DNA of 13,370 nucleotides from DATHBP01 sp035296085. GTDB taxonomy: Bacteria; Actinomycetota; Actinomycetes; Propionibacteriales; Nocardioidaceae. Position 1 is the stretch's first letter. Every line of letters begins with the position of its first letter. The DNA is taken from NCBI GenBank assembly GCA_035296085.1, contig DATHBP010000162.1, positions 1 through 13,370 on the forward strand, written 5' to 3'. Of the stretch, positions 5,813 through 12,307 are shown one piece after another. Under the pieces are notes generated by a model. The model was given only the letters and a program-made list of their open reading frames with translations. It was not told the DNA's origin and did not search any database. A program made the translations under genes and the position numbers.

Positions 5813-6649
5813 ATGCCGCCCATGAGCCAGACGCTGCTCACCGTCGCTCCGACCGGTGCAGAGACCGCCAAGAGCGATGTGCCGGCGCTGCCGACGACCT
5901 TGGCCGAGCTGGTCGAGACCGCGACGCGGTGCGAGGCGGCGGGCGCGGCCATGGTCCACGTGCACATCCGCGACGACGAGCATCGCCCCACCCTCGACCT
6001 CGGGCGGCTGCGTGCGACGGTCGAGGCGCTGCGCGCCGAGACGACGCTCGTCGTGCAGCTGTCGACCGGTGGCGCGGTCAGCGACCCGCTCGCCGACCGG
6101 CTGCGCGTGCTGGACGCCGAGCCGGACTCCTGCTCGCTCACGATGGGGACCGTCAACTTCGGCGACGACGTGTTCATGAACCCCTGGCGTTTCGTGGTCG
6201 AGCTCTACGCGCTGACGCAGGAGCGCGAGGTCGTACCCGAGTTCGAGCTGTTCGACCTCGGCCACGTGGCTGCGCTGCACCGGCTCCTCGACGGGTACGG
6301 CCTCCCCTACGGTGGGCGCGTCCATTGCGACCTGGTGATGGGCGTACCCGGTGGGATGCCGGGCAGCGCCGATGCGTTGGTCGCCGCGGTGAACGCCCTG
6401 CCCGATGCGGTCACGTCGTGGTCCGCCACCGGGATAGGGCGCACGGCCCTGCCGGTTGCGCTCGCGTCGTTGGCCAAGGGTGGGCACCTACGAGTCGGCA
6501 TGGAGGACACGCTCACGCTGGCGAAGGGCCGGCCCGTGGAGCACAACGCCCAGCTCGTCCAGCGCGCCGCCACCCTCGCCGAGCTCGCCCAGCGCCCGCC
6601 CATGAGCACCGACGAAGCCCGCGACCTGCTCCAGGTCAAGGCGCGATAA
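5813..6649 (+). CDS. BKACE-family beta-keto acid cleavage enzyme (DUF849)
   Basis: BKACE enzymes condense a beta-keto acid with acetyl-CoA and cleave it to acetoacetate plus a CoA thioester; the founding member acts on 3-keto-5-aminohexanoate in lysine fermentation. The 278-aa TIM-barrel protein keeps the expected residues: TGAE near the N-terminus (Glu17), the Zn ligands in VHVHIRDD (His49, His51), the PEFELFDLGH strand (about 142-151) and VGMEDT (Glu231, Asp232). Counted from the second Met (5822), Glu14, His46 and His48 coincide with my recollection of Kce numbering. The substrate cannot be read from the sequence. Two starts are possible. The ATG at 5813 has GGCGGGAG 9 nt upstream and a weak -10-like GAGTCT 6 nt upstream; the ATG at 5822 has neither. 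No catabolic operon surrounds it. Confidence 0.9.
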   Translation: MPPMSQTLLTVAPTGAETAKSDVPALPTTLAELVETATRCEAAGAAMVHVHIRDDEHRPTLDLGRLRATVEALRAETTLVVQLSTGGAVSDPLADRLRVLDAEPDSCSLTMGTVNFGDDVFMNPWRFVVELYALTQEREVVPEFELFDLGHVAALHRLLDGYGLPYGGRVHCDLVMGVPGGMPGSADALVAAVNALPDAVTSWSATGIGRTALPVALASLAKGGHLRVGMEDTLTLAKGRPVEHNAQLVQRAATLAELAQRPPMSTDEARDLLQVKAR

Positions 6650-6661
6650 TTCCGTTCCCGC

Positions 6662-6709
6662 AGTTGTCAGGCGACTGACGGCATATACGCCGTCGACGCC
6701 CTGACAACT
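6662..6709. repeat. 48-bp nested palindrome downstream of the BKACE gene
   Basis: Outer arms AGTTGTCAGG (6662-6671) and CCTGACAACT (6700-6709) are perfect 10-bp complements. Inside them GACGGC (6677-6682) and GCCGTC (6689-6694) form a second perfect stem around the loop ATATAC. The two stems are separated by short, nearly symmetrical bulges. It starts 13 nt after the BKACE stop. No T-run follows, so it is not a classical terminator. It could be a U-less terminator, a protein-binding site or one copy of a dispersed intergenic palindrome. One copy is visible here. The rest of 6650-6766 contains nothing I can name. Confidence 0.7.
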
Positions 6710-6766
6710 CGCATGTGCCGCCCGCGCGCCGAGCAGATCCGTCGGTGCTGAGCAGGTTGTCGTGGG

Positions 6767-6772
6767 TAGAGT
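6767..6772 (+). promoter_or_regulatory. -10 box for the 32-aa microprotein gene
   Basis: TAGAGT (TANNNT) ends 8 nt before the GTG at 6781, consistent with a leaderless or nearly leaderless transcript. No good -35 hexamer is visible. Confidence 0.4.
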
Positions 6773-6780
6773 TCTCCGAC

Positions 6781-6879
6781 GTGGAGCTGCTGTCGGTGGT
6801 GCTGCTGGTGCTCGCAGCTGCGCTCATCGCGGGTGTTGCCGGGTACGGCGTCTACCGGCTGGCCAAGAAGCCGGGCTAA
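6781..6879 (+). CDS. 32-aa single-membrane-span microprotein
   Basis: This is a 33-codon ORF (GTG to TAA) made almost wholly of one hydrophobic helix. It begins VELLSVVLLVLAAALIAGVA, continues GYGVYRLAKK and ends PG. The positive charges after the helix predict an N-out, C-in membrane topology. There is no Shine-Dalgarno, but a TAGAGT -10 box lies 8 nt upstream, fitting a leaderless start. The stop is 11 nt before the nitrobindin-like ATG, so the two genes are probably on one transcript. The product is unknown. It is short enough to be missed by standard annotation. The composition (no charged residue between positions 3 and 25) and the clean C-terminal charges argue against a random ORF. Confidence 0.6.
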   Translation: MELLSVVLLVLAAALIAGVAGYGVYRLAKKPG

Positions 6880-6890
6880 CCCGCGTACGG

Positions 6891-7403
6891 ATGCCCGCCG
6901 ACCCAGAGCTGCACCCCGACTCCCGCCCCCTCGAGTGGCTGCTGGGGCGGTGGGAGGGCAGCGGCCACGGTGACTACCCGACCATCGAGCGCTTCTCCTT
7001 CGGCCAGGAAATGGTGTTCAGCCACGACGGTCGGCCGTTTCTGCACTACTTCAGCCGCTCCTGGCTGATCGACTCCGAGCAGCAGCCGTTGCGCCCTGCT
7101 GCCCTCGAGACCGGCTTCCTTCGACCCAAGCCGAGCGGCGAGCTGGAGGTCGTGCTCGCTCACCACACGGGCTTCACCGAGATCTGGTACGGGCGGGTGG
7201 ACGGGTCGAAGGTGGAGCTGAGCACCGATGTGGTGGCGCGGACGACATCGGCGAAGGAATACACAGCCGGTCATCGGCTCTACGGGCTGGTCGACGGAGA
7301 CCTGCTGTGGGCGTTCGACATGGCAGCCGTCGGGCAGCCGCTGCAAGCGCACACCTGGGGCCGGCTGCGCCGCGTGGCCGTCGAGGGAAGCGGCAGCGCC
7401 TAA
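6891..7403 (+). CDS. Nitrobindin-like FABP-family beta-barrel protein
   Basis: Nitrobindins are small ten-stranded beta-barrels that bind ferric heme and react with nitric oxide or peroxynitrite; other family members may bind other ligands. The 170-aa protein starts MPADPELHPDSRPLEWLLGR. It carries the family signature GRWEGSGHGDYPT (about 19-31), then FSFGQEMVFSHDGRPFLHYF, and ends with AHTWGRLRRV. His154 in that last segment matches the position of the proximal heme ligand in nitrobindins. The ATG at 6891 is 11 nt after the microprotein stop; a longer reading frame upstream overlaps the microprotein in another frame and is not supported. It lies directly upstream of the Nur-like gene, an arrangement I recall from Streptomyces (FABP-nur), and next to cysA2/sseC2 as in M. 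tuberculosis. Confidence 0.88.
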   Translation: MPADPELHPDSRPLEWLLGRWEGSGHGDYPTIERFSFGQEMVFSHDGRPFLHYFSRSWLIDSEQQPLRPAALETGFLRPKPSGELEVVLAHHTGFTEIWYGRVDGSKVELSTDVVARTTSAKEYTAGHRLYGLVDGDLLWAFDMAAVGQPLQAHTWGRLRRVAVEGSGSA

Positions 7404-7406
7404 ACT
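7401..7406 (+). promoter_or_regulatory. -10 box for the leaderless Fur-family gene, overlapping a stop codon
   Basis: TAAACT (TANNNT) overlaps the nitrobindin-like TAA stop (7401-7403) and ends 6 nt before the GTG at 7413. This matches the spacing at three other starts in the window and suggests the regulator has its own promoter. No -35 is obvious. Confidence 0.5.
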
Positions 7407-7412
7407 CAATTC

Positions 7413-7913
7413 GTGGCAGCCACCTCGCACGAACAGCCTGGTGTTGCTGCGACTTCCGGCCCGGAAGGGCTGGTCGAGCATGGCGGCGACTGGCAGTCAG
7501 AGCTGCGCGCGCGGGGCTACCGACTCACGCCGCAGCGCCGGATGGTGCTCGCGGCGGTCGAGGCACTGCAGCATGCGACCCCCGACGAGATCGTCTCGCA
7601 CCTGCGCGAGCGTGCCAGCGGCATCAACATCTCGACGGTCTATCGAACCCTGGACCTGCTGGAGAGCCTCGGTCTGGTGACGCACACCCACCTCGCACAT
7701 GGCGCACCGACCTATCACGCCGCCGGGGCGCCCGAGCACGCCCACGTCGTCTGCCGCGGCTGCGAGGGTGTTACGGAGGTGTCCGCTGCGACTGTCGCGG
7801 ACTTGGTCGAGGCGCTGTCCGCCGAGCTGGGCTTCGAGACCGAGGTCAGCCACCTGACCGTGTTCGGCACGTGTGCGGACTGCCGAGACCGAGCAGAGGT
7901 GACGAAGCGGTGA
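7413..7913 (+). CDS. nur: Fur-family metalloregulator, Nur-like (nickel-responsive)
   Basis: This is a 166-aa Fur-family repressor. An N-terminal extension of about 25 residues precedes the winged helix (LRARGYRLTPQRRMVL, about 31-46, then GINISTVYRTLDLLESLGLV, about 70-89). The dimerisation domain has THTHL (His91, His93), EHAHVVCRGC (His109, His111, Cys114, Cys117) and CADC (Cys144, Cys147). The closest relative I can recall is Streptomyces Nur, which represses nickel uptake and Fe-SOD when nickel is bound. The four His of its nickel site appear conserved; a fifth His of the second site is Pro or Glu here. GTG 7413 is chosen for the TAAACT box 6 nt upstream. The stop overlaps the ygfZ start (GTGA). 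Assignment to Fur is firm; nickel specificity is inferred from sequence and neighbourhood. Confidence 0.85.
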   Translation: MAATSHEQPGVAATSGPEGLVEHGGDWQSELRARGYRLTPQRRMVLAAVEALQHATPDEIVSHLRERASGINISTVYRTLDLLESLGLVTHTHLAHGAPTYHAAGAPEHAHVVCRGCEGVTEVSAATVADLVEALSAELGFETEVSHLTVFGTCADCRDRAEVTKR

Positions 7914-8848
7914 GCTACCGCAGCCCGCTGCTGGATCTCCCCCAAGCGGTCGAGGCAGACCCTCCCGACACCGGCGTGGCCGCGCACTACGGCTCGCTAT
8001 TCGGCGAGCAGCGCACGCTCGCCGCCGGGCGGGGCTTCGTCGATCTGTCGCACCGCGACGTCGTACGCATCGGCGGCCCCGACCGGTTGACCTGGCTGCA
8101 CTCATTGACCACGCAGTCGCTGGAGGGGCTGGCTCCGCACACGGCGACGACGGCGCTCGTGCTGTCTCCGCAGGGCCATGTCGAGCATGCGCTGTACGGG
8201 TATGACGACGGCGCAGCGTTCTGGGCCCACCTCGAGCCGGGTGAGGCGGCCGCGTTGGTGGAGTGGCTGGACCGCATGCGGTTCCTCATGCGCGTCGAGG
8301 TCAATGACGTCGGCAGCGAGTACGCCTGCATGTGGTCTCCGTCTTCGGGACACCACCTGGTCGCGCGAGCCGACCTGCAGACCTACGCGGACCCCGCCGA
8401 GACGCCTGCCGGCGTCTGGGCGTACGAAGCGCTGCGCATCGCCGCCGGTCGTCCCCGGCTCGGCCGGGACACCGACCATCGCACCATCCCGAACGAGGTC
8501 GGCTGGATCGGGACGGCAGTGCACCTGGACAAGGGCTGCTACCGGGGACAGGAGACGGTGGCGCGAGTCCACACGCTGGGACGCCCTCCACGCCGGTTGG
8601 TGCTGCTCCATCTGGACGGGTCCGCCGAGCGGCTCCCCGTGCACGGCGAGCCGGTCGAGGACGCCGGACGAGTCGTCGGGTTCGTCGGCTCGGCCGCGCG
8701 CCACCACGAACTCGGACCCATCGCCTTGGCGCTGGTCAAGCGGAACGTGTCGGTGGATGCCGAGCTGCGCGCGGGAGGGGTCGCAGCCGCACAGGAAATC
8801 TTGGTGGATCCGGAGGCTGGCCTGCACGTCCGCCCGGCGCTGCGCTAG
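7910..8848 (+). CDS. ygfZ: YgfZ/GcvT-like folate-binding protein
   Basis: YgfZ proteins bind tetrahydrofolate and help maintain or assemble a subset of iron-sulfur enzymes. They are structurally related to glycine-cleavage T protein but lack its catalysis. The 312-aa protein contains the hallmark KGCYRGQETVAR with the essential Cys at about 210. Upstream it has VDLSHRDVVRIGGPDRLTWL, the dimethylglycine-oxidase/GcvT-like opening (about 44-63). The C-terminal part (about 225-312) forms the smaller barrel domain. The GTG at 7910 overlaps the nur stop by 4 nt (GTGA), so the two are translationally coupled. As far as I recall the M. tuberculosis counterpart is Rv0811c in the same neighbourhood. 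Confidence is high for family and moderate for its iron-sulfur role in this organism. Confidence 0.92.
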   Translation: MSYRSPLLDLPQAVEADPPDTGVAAHYGSLFGEQRTLAAGRGFVDLSHRDVVRIGGPDRLTWLHSLTTQSLEGLAPHTATTALVLSPQGHVEHALYGYDDGAAFWAHLEPGEAAALVEWLDRMRFLMRVEVNDVGSEYACMWSPSSGHHLVARADLQTYADPAETPAGVWAYEALRIAAGRPRLGRDTDHRTIPNEVGWIGTAVHLDKGCYRGQETVARVHTLGRPPRRLVLLHLDGSAERLPVHGEPVEDAGRVVGFVGSAARHHELGPIALALVKRNVSVDAELRAGGVAAAQEILVDPEAGLHVRPALR

Positions 8849-8932
8849 CCGGATTCTTCGAGATGCGCATGCCTCCGATGGCCCGAATACTTCTCGTACG
8901 CGCCACCCGGCCAGCCCGAGAAGAGGAAGACC

Positions 8933-9097
8933 ATGAAGACCTACCGTTGCGACGGCCTCGTCCCAAACTGCCGCGTCACCTTCGCCGGCGACGACGACCA
9001 GATCCAGGACATGGCCGTGAAGCACGCCCAGCGCGACCACGGCTTCACCGACATCACGGACGCCCACCTGGCGCAGATTCGAGCGAACATCACCTGA
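8933..9097 (+). CDS. DUF1059 small protein
   Basis: This 54-aa protein begins MKTYRCDGLVPNCRVTFAGD, with Cys6 and Cys13. It then has the helical part VKHAQRDHGFTDIT with His31 and His36. The family DUF1059 is defined by this MKxxxCxxLxPGCxxxxxG...HAxxxHG layout, and the Cys/His spacing suggests a small metal-binding (zinc-ribbon-like) fold. Function is unknown. The ATG at 8933 has AGAGGA (8922-8927) 5 nt upstream. It lies 84 nt after ygfZ and converges on cysN 34 nt away. That 84-nt gap shows no clear promoter, so co-transcription with nur-ygfZ is possible. Confidence 0.85.
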   Translation: MKTYRCDGLVPNCRVTFAGDDDQIQDMAVKHAQRDHGFTDITDAHLAQIRANIT

Positions 9098-9131
9098 CCC
9101 GGTTTGAGGCGCCAAGCTGGAAGCAGCGGCG

Positions 9132-10382
9132 TCAGCTGGCGAAGTTGATCATGCCGGCACCGGCGGTGACGCCGGTGGTCTCGTCGACCAAGATGAACGA
9201 TCCGGTCAGCCGGTTCTTCTCGTAGGGGTCGCAAAGCAACGGCACGGTCGTCCTCAACTGGACCCGGCCCATCTCGTTCAACCCGAGCTCCTTGGTCTCC
9301 AGATCCCGGTGCAGCGTGTTCACGTCGAGGCGGTACAGCACGTCTTTGACCATCGCCCGTCCGCTGCGCGTCGTGTGCTTGATGGAGAACTTCTGCTTGG
9401 GGCGTAGGGGCGCATTTGTCATCCAGCAGACCATAGCGTCGATGTCCTGAGCGGGCACCGGCGCGTTCTGCGGGCGGCAGATCATGTCGCCGCGGGAGAC
9501 GTCGAGGTCGTCAGCCAGCCGTACGGTCACCGACATCGGCGGGAACGCCTCCTGGACCTCGCGGTCGAACTCGTCGATGCCCTCGATCGTCGAGGTGAAA
9601 CCGCTGGGCAGGACGAGCACGTCGTCCCCGGGCCGCAGCACCCCGCCCGCGACTCGGCCGGCGTAGCCGCGGTAGTCGTGGAAGTCGTCGGACTTCGGGC
9701 GGATGACGTACTGGACGGGGAACCGCGGGTCGACCAGGTCGCGGTCACTCGCCACGTGAACGTTCTCGAGGTGGTGCAGCAGGCTCGGCCCGGCATACCA
9801 GGGCATGTTGTCGGAACGGTTGACGACGTTGTCGCCGTTGAGTGCCGAGATGGGGACGATGGTGAGATCGGGGATGGTCAGCTTGGTGGCGAACGACGTG
9901 AACTCGGCGTGGATCTTGTCGAAGACGTCCTCGGAGAAGTCGACGAGGTCCATCTTGTTGATCGCCAGCACCAGGTGTGGCACGCGCAGCAGCGACAAGA
10001 TCACCGCGTGCCGCCGGGACTGTTCGGTGAGCCCTTGCCGCGCGTCGACCAGCACGAGGCCGAGGTCGGCCGTCGAAGCGCCGGTCACCATGTTGCGCGT
10101 GTACTGCACGTGTCCGGGGGTGTCGGCGATGATGAACTTGCGGTTGGGCGTCGCGAAGTAGCGGTAGGCCACGTCGATGGTGATGCCCTGCTCGCGCTCG
10201 GAGCGCAGGCCATCGGTCAGCAGCGCTAGGTCGGTGTAGTCATAGCCTCGCGCAGCTGAGGTTGCCTGCACCGACTCGAGCTGGTCGGCGAAGATGGACT
10301 TGGAGTCGAGCAGCAGACGACCGATCAGCGTCGACTTCCCGTCGTCGACCGAGCCGGCCGTGGCGAACCGCAGGAGATCCAT
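9132..10382 (-). CDS. cysN: Sulfate adenylyltransferase subunit 1 (CysN GTPase)
   Basis: CysN is the GTPase subunit that couples GTP hydrolysis to APS formation from ATP and sulfate by CysD, in the cytoplasm. The 416-aa protein has EF-Tu-type motifs: the G1 P-loop GSVDDGKS (10-17), DTPGH (87-91) and NKMD (142-145), followed by two beta-barrel domains. It ends at about 416 residues, so it lacks the C-terminal APS kinase domain found in the fused CysNC of mycobacteria. That activity is encoded separately by cysC in the same cluster. The ATG at 10382 overlaps the cysD stop by one base (TGATG), implying translational coupling and equal subunit output. A longer reading frame to 10820 lies over cysD and is not a real start. 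Confidence 0.96.
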   Translation of the reverse strand: MDLLRFATAGSVDDGKSTLIGRLLLDSKSIFADQLESVQATSAARGYDYTDLALLTDGLRSEREQGITIDVAYRYFATPNRKFIIADTPGHVQYTRNMVTGASTADLGLVLVDARQGLTEQSRRHAVILSLLRVPHLVLAINKMDLVDFSEDVFDKIHAEFTSFATKLTIPDLTIVPISALNGDNVVNRSDNMPWYAGPSLLHHLENVHVASDRDLVDPRFPVQYVIRPKSDDFHDYRGYAGRVAGGVLRPGDDVLVLPSGFTSTIEGIDEFDREVQEAFPPMSVTVRLADDLDVSRGDMICRPQNAPVPAQDIDAMVCWMTNAPLRPKQKFSIKHTTRSGRAMVKDVLYRLDVNTLHRDLETKELGLNEMGRVQLRTTVPLLCDPYEKNRLTGSFILVDETTGVTAGAGMINFAS

Positions 10383-11293
10383 CAGAAGTAGCCCTCTCGC
10401 TTGCGGTCTTCCATCGCCGCCTCGCTGAACCGGTCGTCGCCGCGCGTCGCACCGCGCTCGGTGAGCGTCGCGACGGACACCTCCGCGATGATCTCGTCGA
10501 TCGTGGTCGCGGGAGACTCGACGCAGCCGGTCAGTGTCATGTCGCCGACGGTGCGGAACCGTACGGTCTTTTCCTCGACGCGCTCGTTCGGGCGCAGCGT
10601 CACATGGTCGCTCAGCGACAGCAACATATGGTCTCGCTCGAAGACCTTGCGGCGATGGGCGAAGTAGATCGACGGGATCTCGATCTGCTCCTGGCCCAGG
10701 TAGTACCACACGTCGAGCTCGGTCCAGTTCGACAGCGGGAAGATCCGCATGTGCTCGCCTTGACGGATGCGGCCGTTGTAGAGGTTCCACAGCTCGGGTC
10801 GCTGGTTCTTCGGATCCCACTGCCCGAACTCGTCCCGGTGGGAGTAGACCCGCTCCTTCGAGCGCGCCTTTTCCTCATCGCGCCGGCCGCCACCGAAGGC
10901 GGCCGTGAAGCCGCCCTCCTCGATAGCGTGCAGCAGGGTGCCGATCTGCATCCGGTTGCGGCTGATCTTGCCGTCGTCGACCACGACGCCCTGCTCGATC
11001 GCTTCATCGACAGAGGCGACGATGAGGCGTACGCCGAGGCGGCTGACCCAGCGGTCGCGGCACTCGAGCACCTCGGGAAAGTCCGTACCGGTATCGACCT
11101 GCAGGACCGGAAACGGGATCTTGGCCGGGTAGAACGCCTTCTCGGCCAGCCGCATCATGCAGATGGAGTCCTTCCCGCCGCTGAACATCAACACCGGCTT
11201 CTCGAACTCCGCCGCGACCTCCCGGAACACGTGGATCGACTCGGCTTCGAGCTCGTCGAGGTGACTCAGTCGATAGTCGGCGTGGACGGTCAT
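10382..11293 (-). CDS. cysD: Sulfate adenylyltransferase subunit 2 (CysD)
   Basis: CysD is the adenylyl-transferring subunit that makes adenosine 5'-phosphosulfate from ATP and sulfate. The 303-aa protein belongs to the PP-loop ATPase superfamily. SGGKDS occurs at 38-43, followed by LQVDTGTDFPE, FGGGRRDEEKARSKER (characteristic of CysD) and NWTELDVWYYLGQE. The C-terminus reads EDRKREGYF. The ATG at 11293 is chosen: the only GAGGAG is about 12 nt upstream, a little far. An upstream in-frame ATG overlaps the putative -10 box of the gene's own promoter (11339-11334), so it would not be in that transcript. The gene lies 70 nt downstream of the TauE/SafE gene, and both an internal promoter and read-through from cysC are plausible. 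Confidence 0.95.
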   Translation of the reverse strand: MTVHADYRLSHLDELEAESIHVFREVAAEFEKPVLMFSGGKDSICMMRLAEKAFYPAKIPFPVLQVDTGTDFPEVLECRDRWVSRLGVRLIVASVDEAIEQGVVVDDGKISRNRMQIGTLLHAIEEGGFTAAFGGGRRDEEKARSKERVYSHRDEFGQWDPKNQRPELWNLYNGRIRQGEHMRIFPLSNWTELDVWYYLGQEQIEIPSIYFAHRRKVFERDHMLLSLSDHVTLRPNERVEEKTVRFRTVGDMTLTGCVESPATTIDEIIAEVSVATLTERGATRGDDRFSEAAMEDRKREGYF

Positions 11294-11322
11294 GGCGTGA
11301 CGGGGCTCCTCGAGGGACAAAC

Positions 11323-11332
11323 GGTGTACACC
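11323..11332. promoter_or_regulatory. 10-bp palindrome at the predicted cysD transcription start
   Basis: GGTGTACACC is a perfect palindrome just downstream of the putative minus-strand -10 box. A second perfect 10-bp palindrome, GTGACGTCAC (11346-11355), lies upstream of that box. Repressor binding at either site would fit a sulfate-assimilation promoter. No matching regulator is known to me. Confidence 0.35.
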
Positions 11333-11333
11333 C

Positions 11334-11339
11334 ATCCTA
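11334..11339 (-). promoter_or_regulatory. -10 box for an internal cysD promoter
   Basis: TAGGAT on the minus strand (11339-11334) fits TANNNT and would start transcription near 11327, giving a leader of about 34 nt before the cysD ATG. No clear -35 is visible; the palindrome GTGACGTCAC occupies the upstream region. Confidence 0.4.
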
Positions 11340-11363
11340 CCGCCCGTGACGTCACCGTCCGGC

Positions 11364-12305
11364 TCAGTGCTCGACCCGTGTGGGCGGATCGTCGGAGGGG
11401 TCTTTGGTGCGTCGACGGCTGCGGTTGAAGGCCGGCAACCCGTGCCGCTGCCTGAACCACGCCCACACGAACGTCCCAATGACCAACGCTACGACGCCGA
11501 GCACCAATGCAAGGACTTGGTTGACGCCGAGCAGTCCGAGGCCGGTCACGAACAACAGCAAGACGATGCCACGACGCAGCAGTGCCTGCGGGACCCGGCC
11601 GGCGATGCGGGCGCCGATGAACGTCCCGGGCGTGCCGCCGAGCACCAATGGAATGAGAATGCTCCAGTCCACTCCGCTGACGATCACGTGACTCACCGCG
11701 GCCGACAGCACAAGGGGCACCGCTTGGGCGAGGTCGGTGCCCACCAGCCGCACCGCCTGCAGCCCTGGATAGAGCAGCAGCAACGTCACCATAATCACCG
11801 AGCCCGAACCGACCGACGTCAGACCCACCAACAGCCCGCCGACCGCCCCGACGGCCACCGTCGGCACCGGCCGGATGGGTGGGTCCGTCAGCTGCGGGAC
11901 TCCGCCTCTCGCCTGGCTGCGCAGGCTCAGGGCCAGCCGCATCGCGTACGTCACCGCCGCGAGCAGCAACGCCGCCCCGATCGCCTTCTTGACGAAGATC
12001 TCCTGCGCCTCCGGATTGCCGACTGCCTGGATGATGAAAGCCCCCGCGAACGCGCAAGGCACCGATCCCAAGGTCAGCCAGCCGGCCAGCCGCAGGTTCG
12101 GAGAACCTTGCTTCCAGTGCACGCCCGCGCCGACTGACTTGTAGATCGCGGCGGCCACCAGGTCGTTGGCGACGGCGATCGTGGGGTCGACCTTCAAGAA
12201 GATGAGCGCGGGCGTCATCAGCGCACCGCCGCCCATGCCGGTCATGCCGACGACGACACCGATCAGCAGCGACACAACGAAGATGAGCAGCGATGACTGT
12301 TCCAC
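11364..12305 (-). CDS. TauE/SafE-family anion permease (putative sulfate transporter)
   Basis: This 313-aa multispan membrane protein has the TauE/SafE internal duplication. The first half contains GVVVGMTGMGGGALMTPAL (about 14-32) and the second GLLVGLTSVGSGSVIMVTLL. Each is followed by further hydrophobic helices, about eight in all, and the protein ends in a basic, polar cytoplasmic tail. Family members move sulfite, sulfoacetate, sulfate or other small anions. Between cysC and cysD it most plausibly imports sulfate, as proposed for the related CysZ of Corynebacterium sulfate-assimilation clusters; sulfite export is the alternative. The GTG at 12305 is 2 nt after the cysC stop and has GGAGAGG about 8 nt upstream within the cysC end, so the genes are translationally linked. 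Confidence 0.9.
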   Translation of the reverse strand: MEQSSLLIFVVSLLIGVVVGMTGMGGGALMTPALIFLKVDPTIAVANDLVAAAIYKSVGAGVHWKQGSPNLRLAGWLTLGSVPCAFAGAFIIQAVGNPEAQEIFVKKAIGAALLLAAVTYAMRLALSLRSQARGGVPQLTDPPIRPVPTVAVGAVGGLLVGLTSVGSGSVIMVTLLLLYPGLQAVRLVGTDLAQAVPLVLSAAVSHVIVSGVDWSILIPLVLGGTPGTFIGARIAGRVPQALLRRGIVLLLFVTGLGLLGVNQVLALVLGVVALVIGTFVWAWFRQRHGLPAFNRSRRRTKDPSDDPPTRVEH

Positions 12306-12307
12306 GT

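Noticed and set aside
5743..6177. Possible N-terminal extension of dtd
   Set aside because: The added region is Ser/Arg-rich and overlaps the BKACE gene on the other strand; dtd has a canonical start with a Shine-Dalgarno at 5742 and normal length.
5521..6678. 385-codon plus-strand ORF across dtd and the BKACE gene
   Set aside because: It is antisense to dtd and then out of frame with the BKACE gene; composition is Arg/Ala-rich without motifs.
7404..7412. Nur or Zur operator for autoregulation
   Set aside because: No inverted repeat resembling TTGCAA-type Nur sites or AT-rich Zur boxes occurs in or near this gap.
10383..10820. N-terminal extension of cysN or a CysNC fusion
   Set aside because: The extension is the wrong frame of cysD, and cysN ends at 416 residues without a kinase domain; cysC is a separate gene.
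10262..11428. 388-codon plus-strand ORF opposite cysD
   Set aside because: Shadow of cysD; no family resemblance and no start signal.
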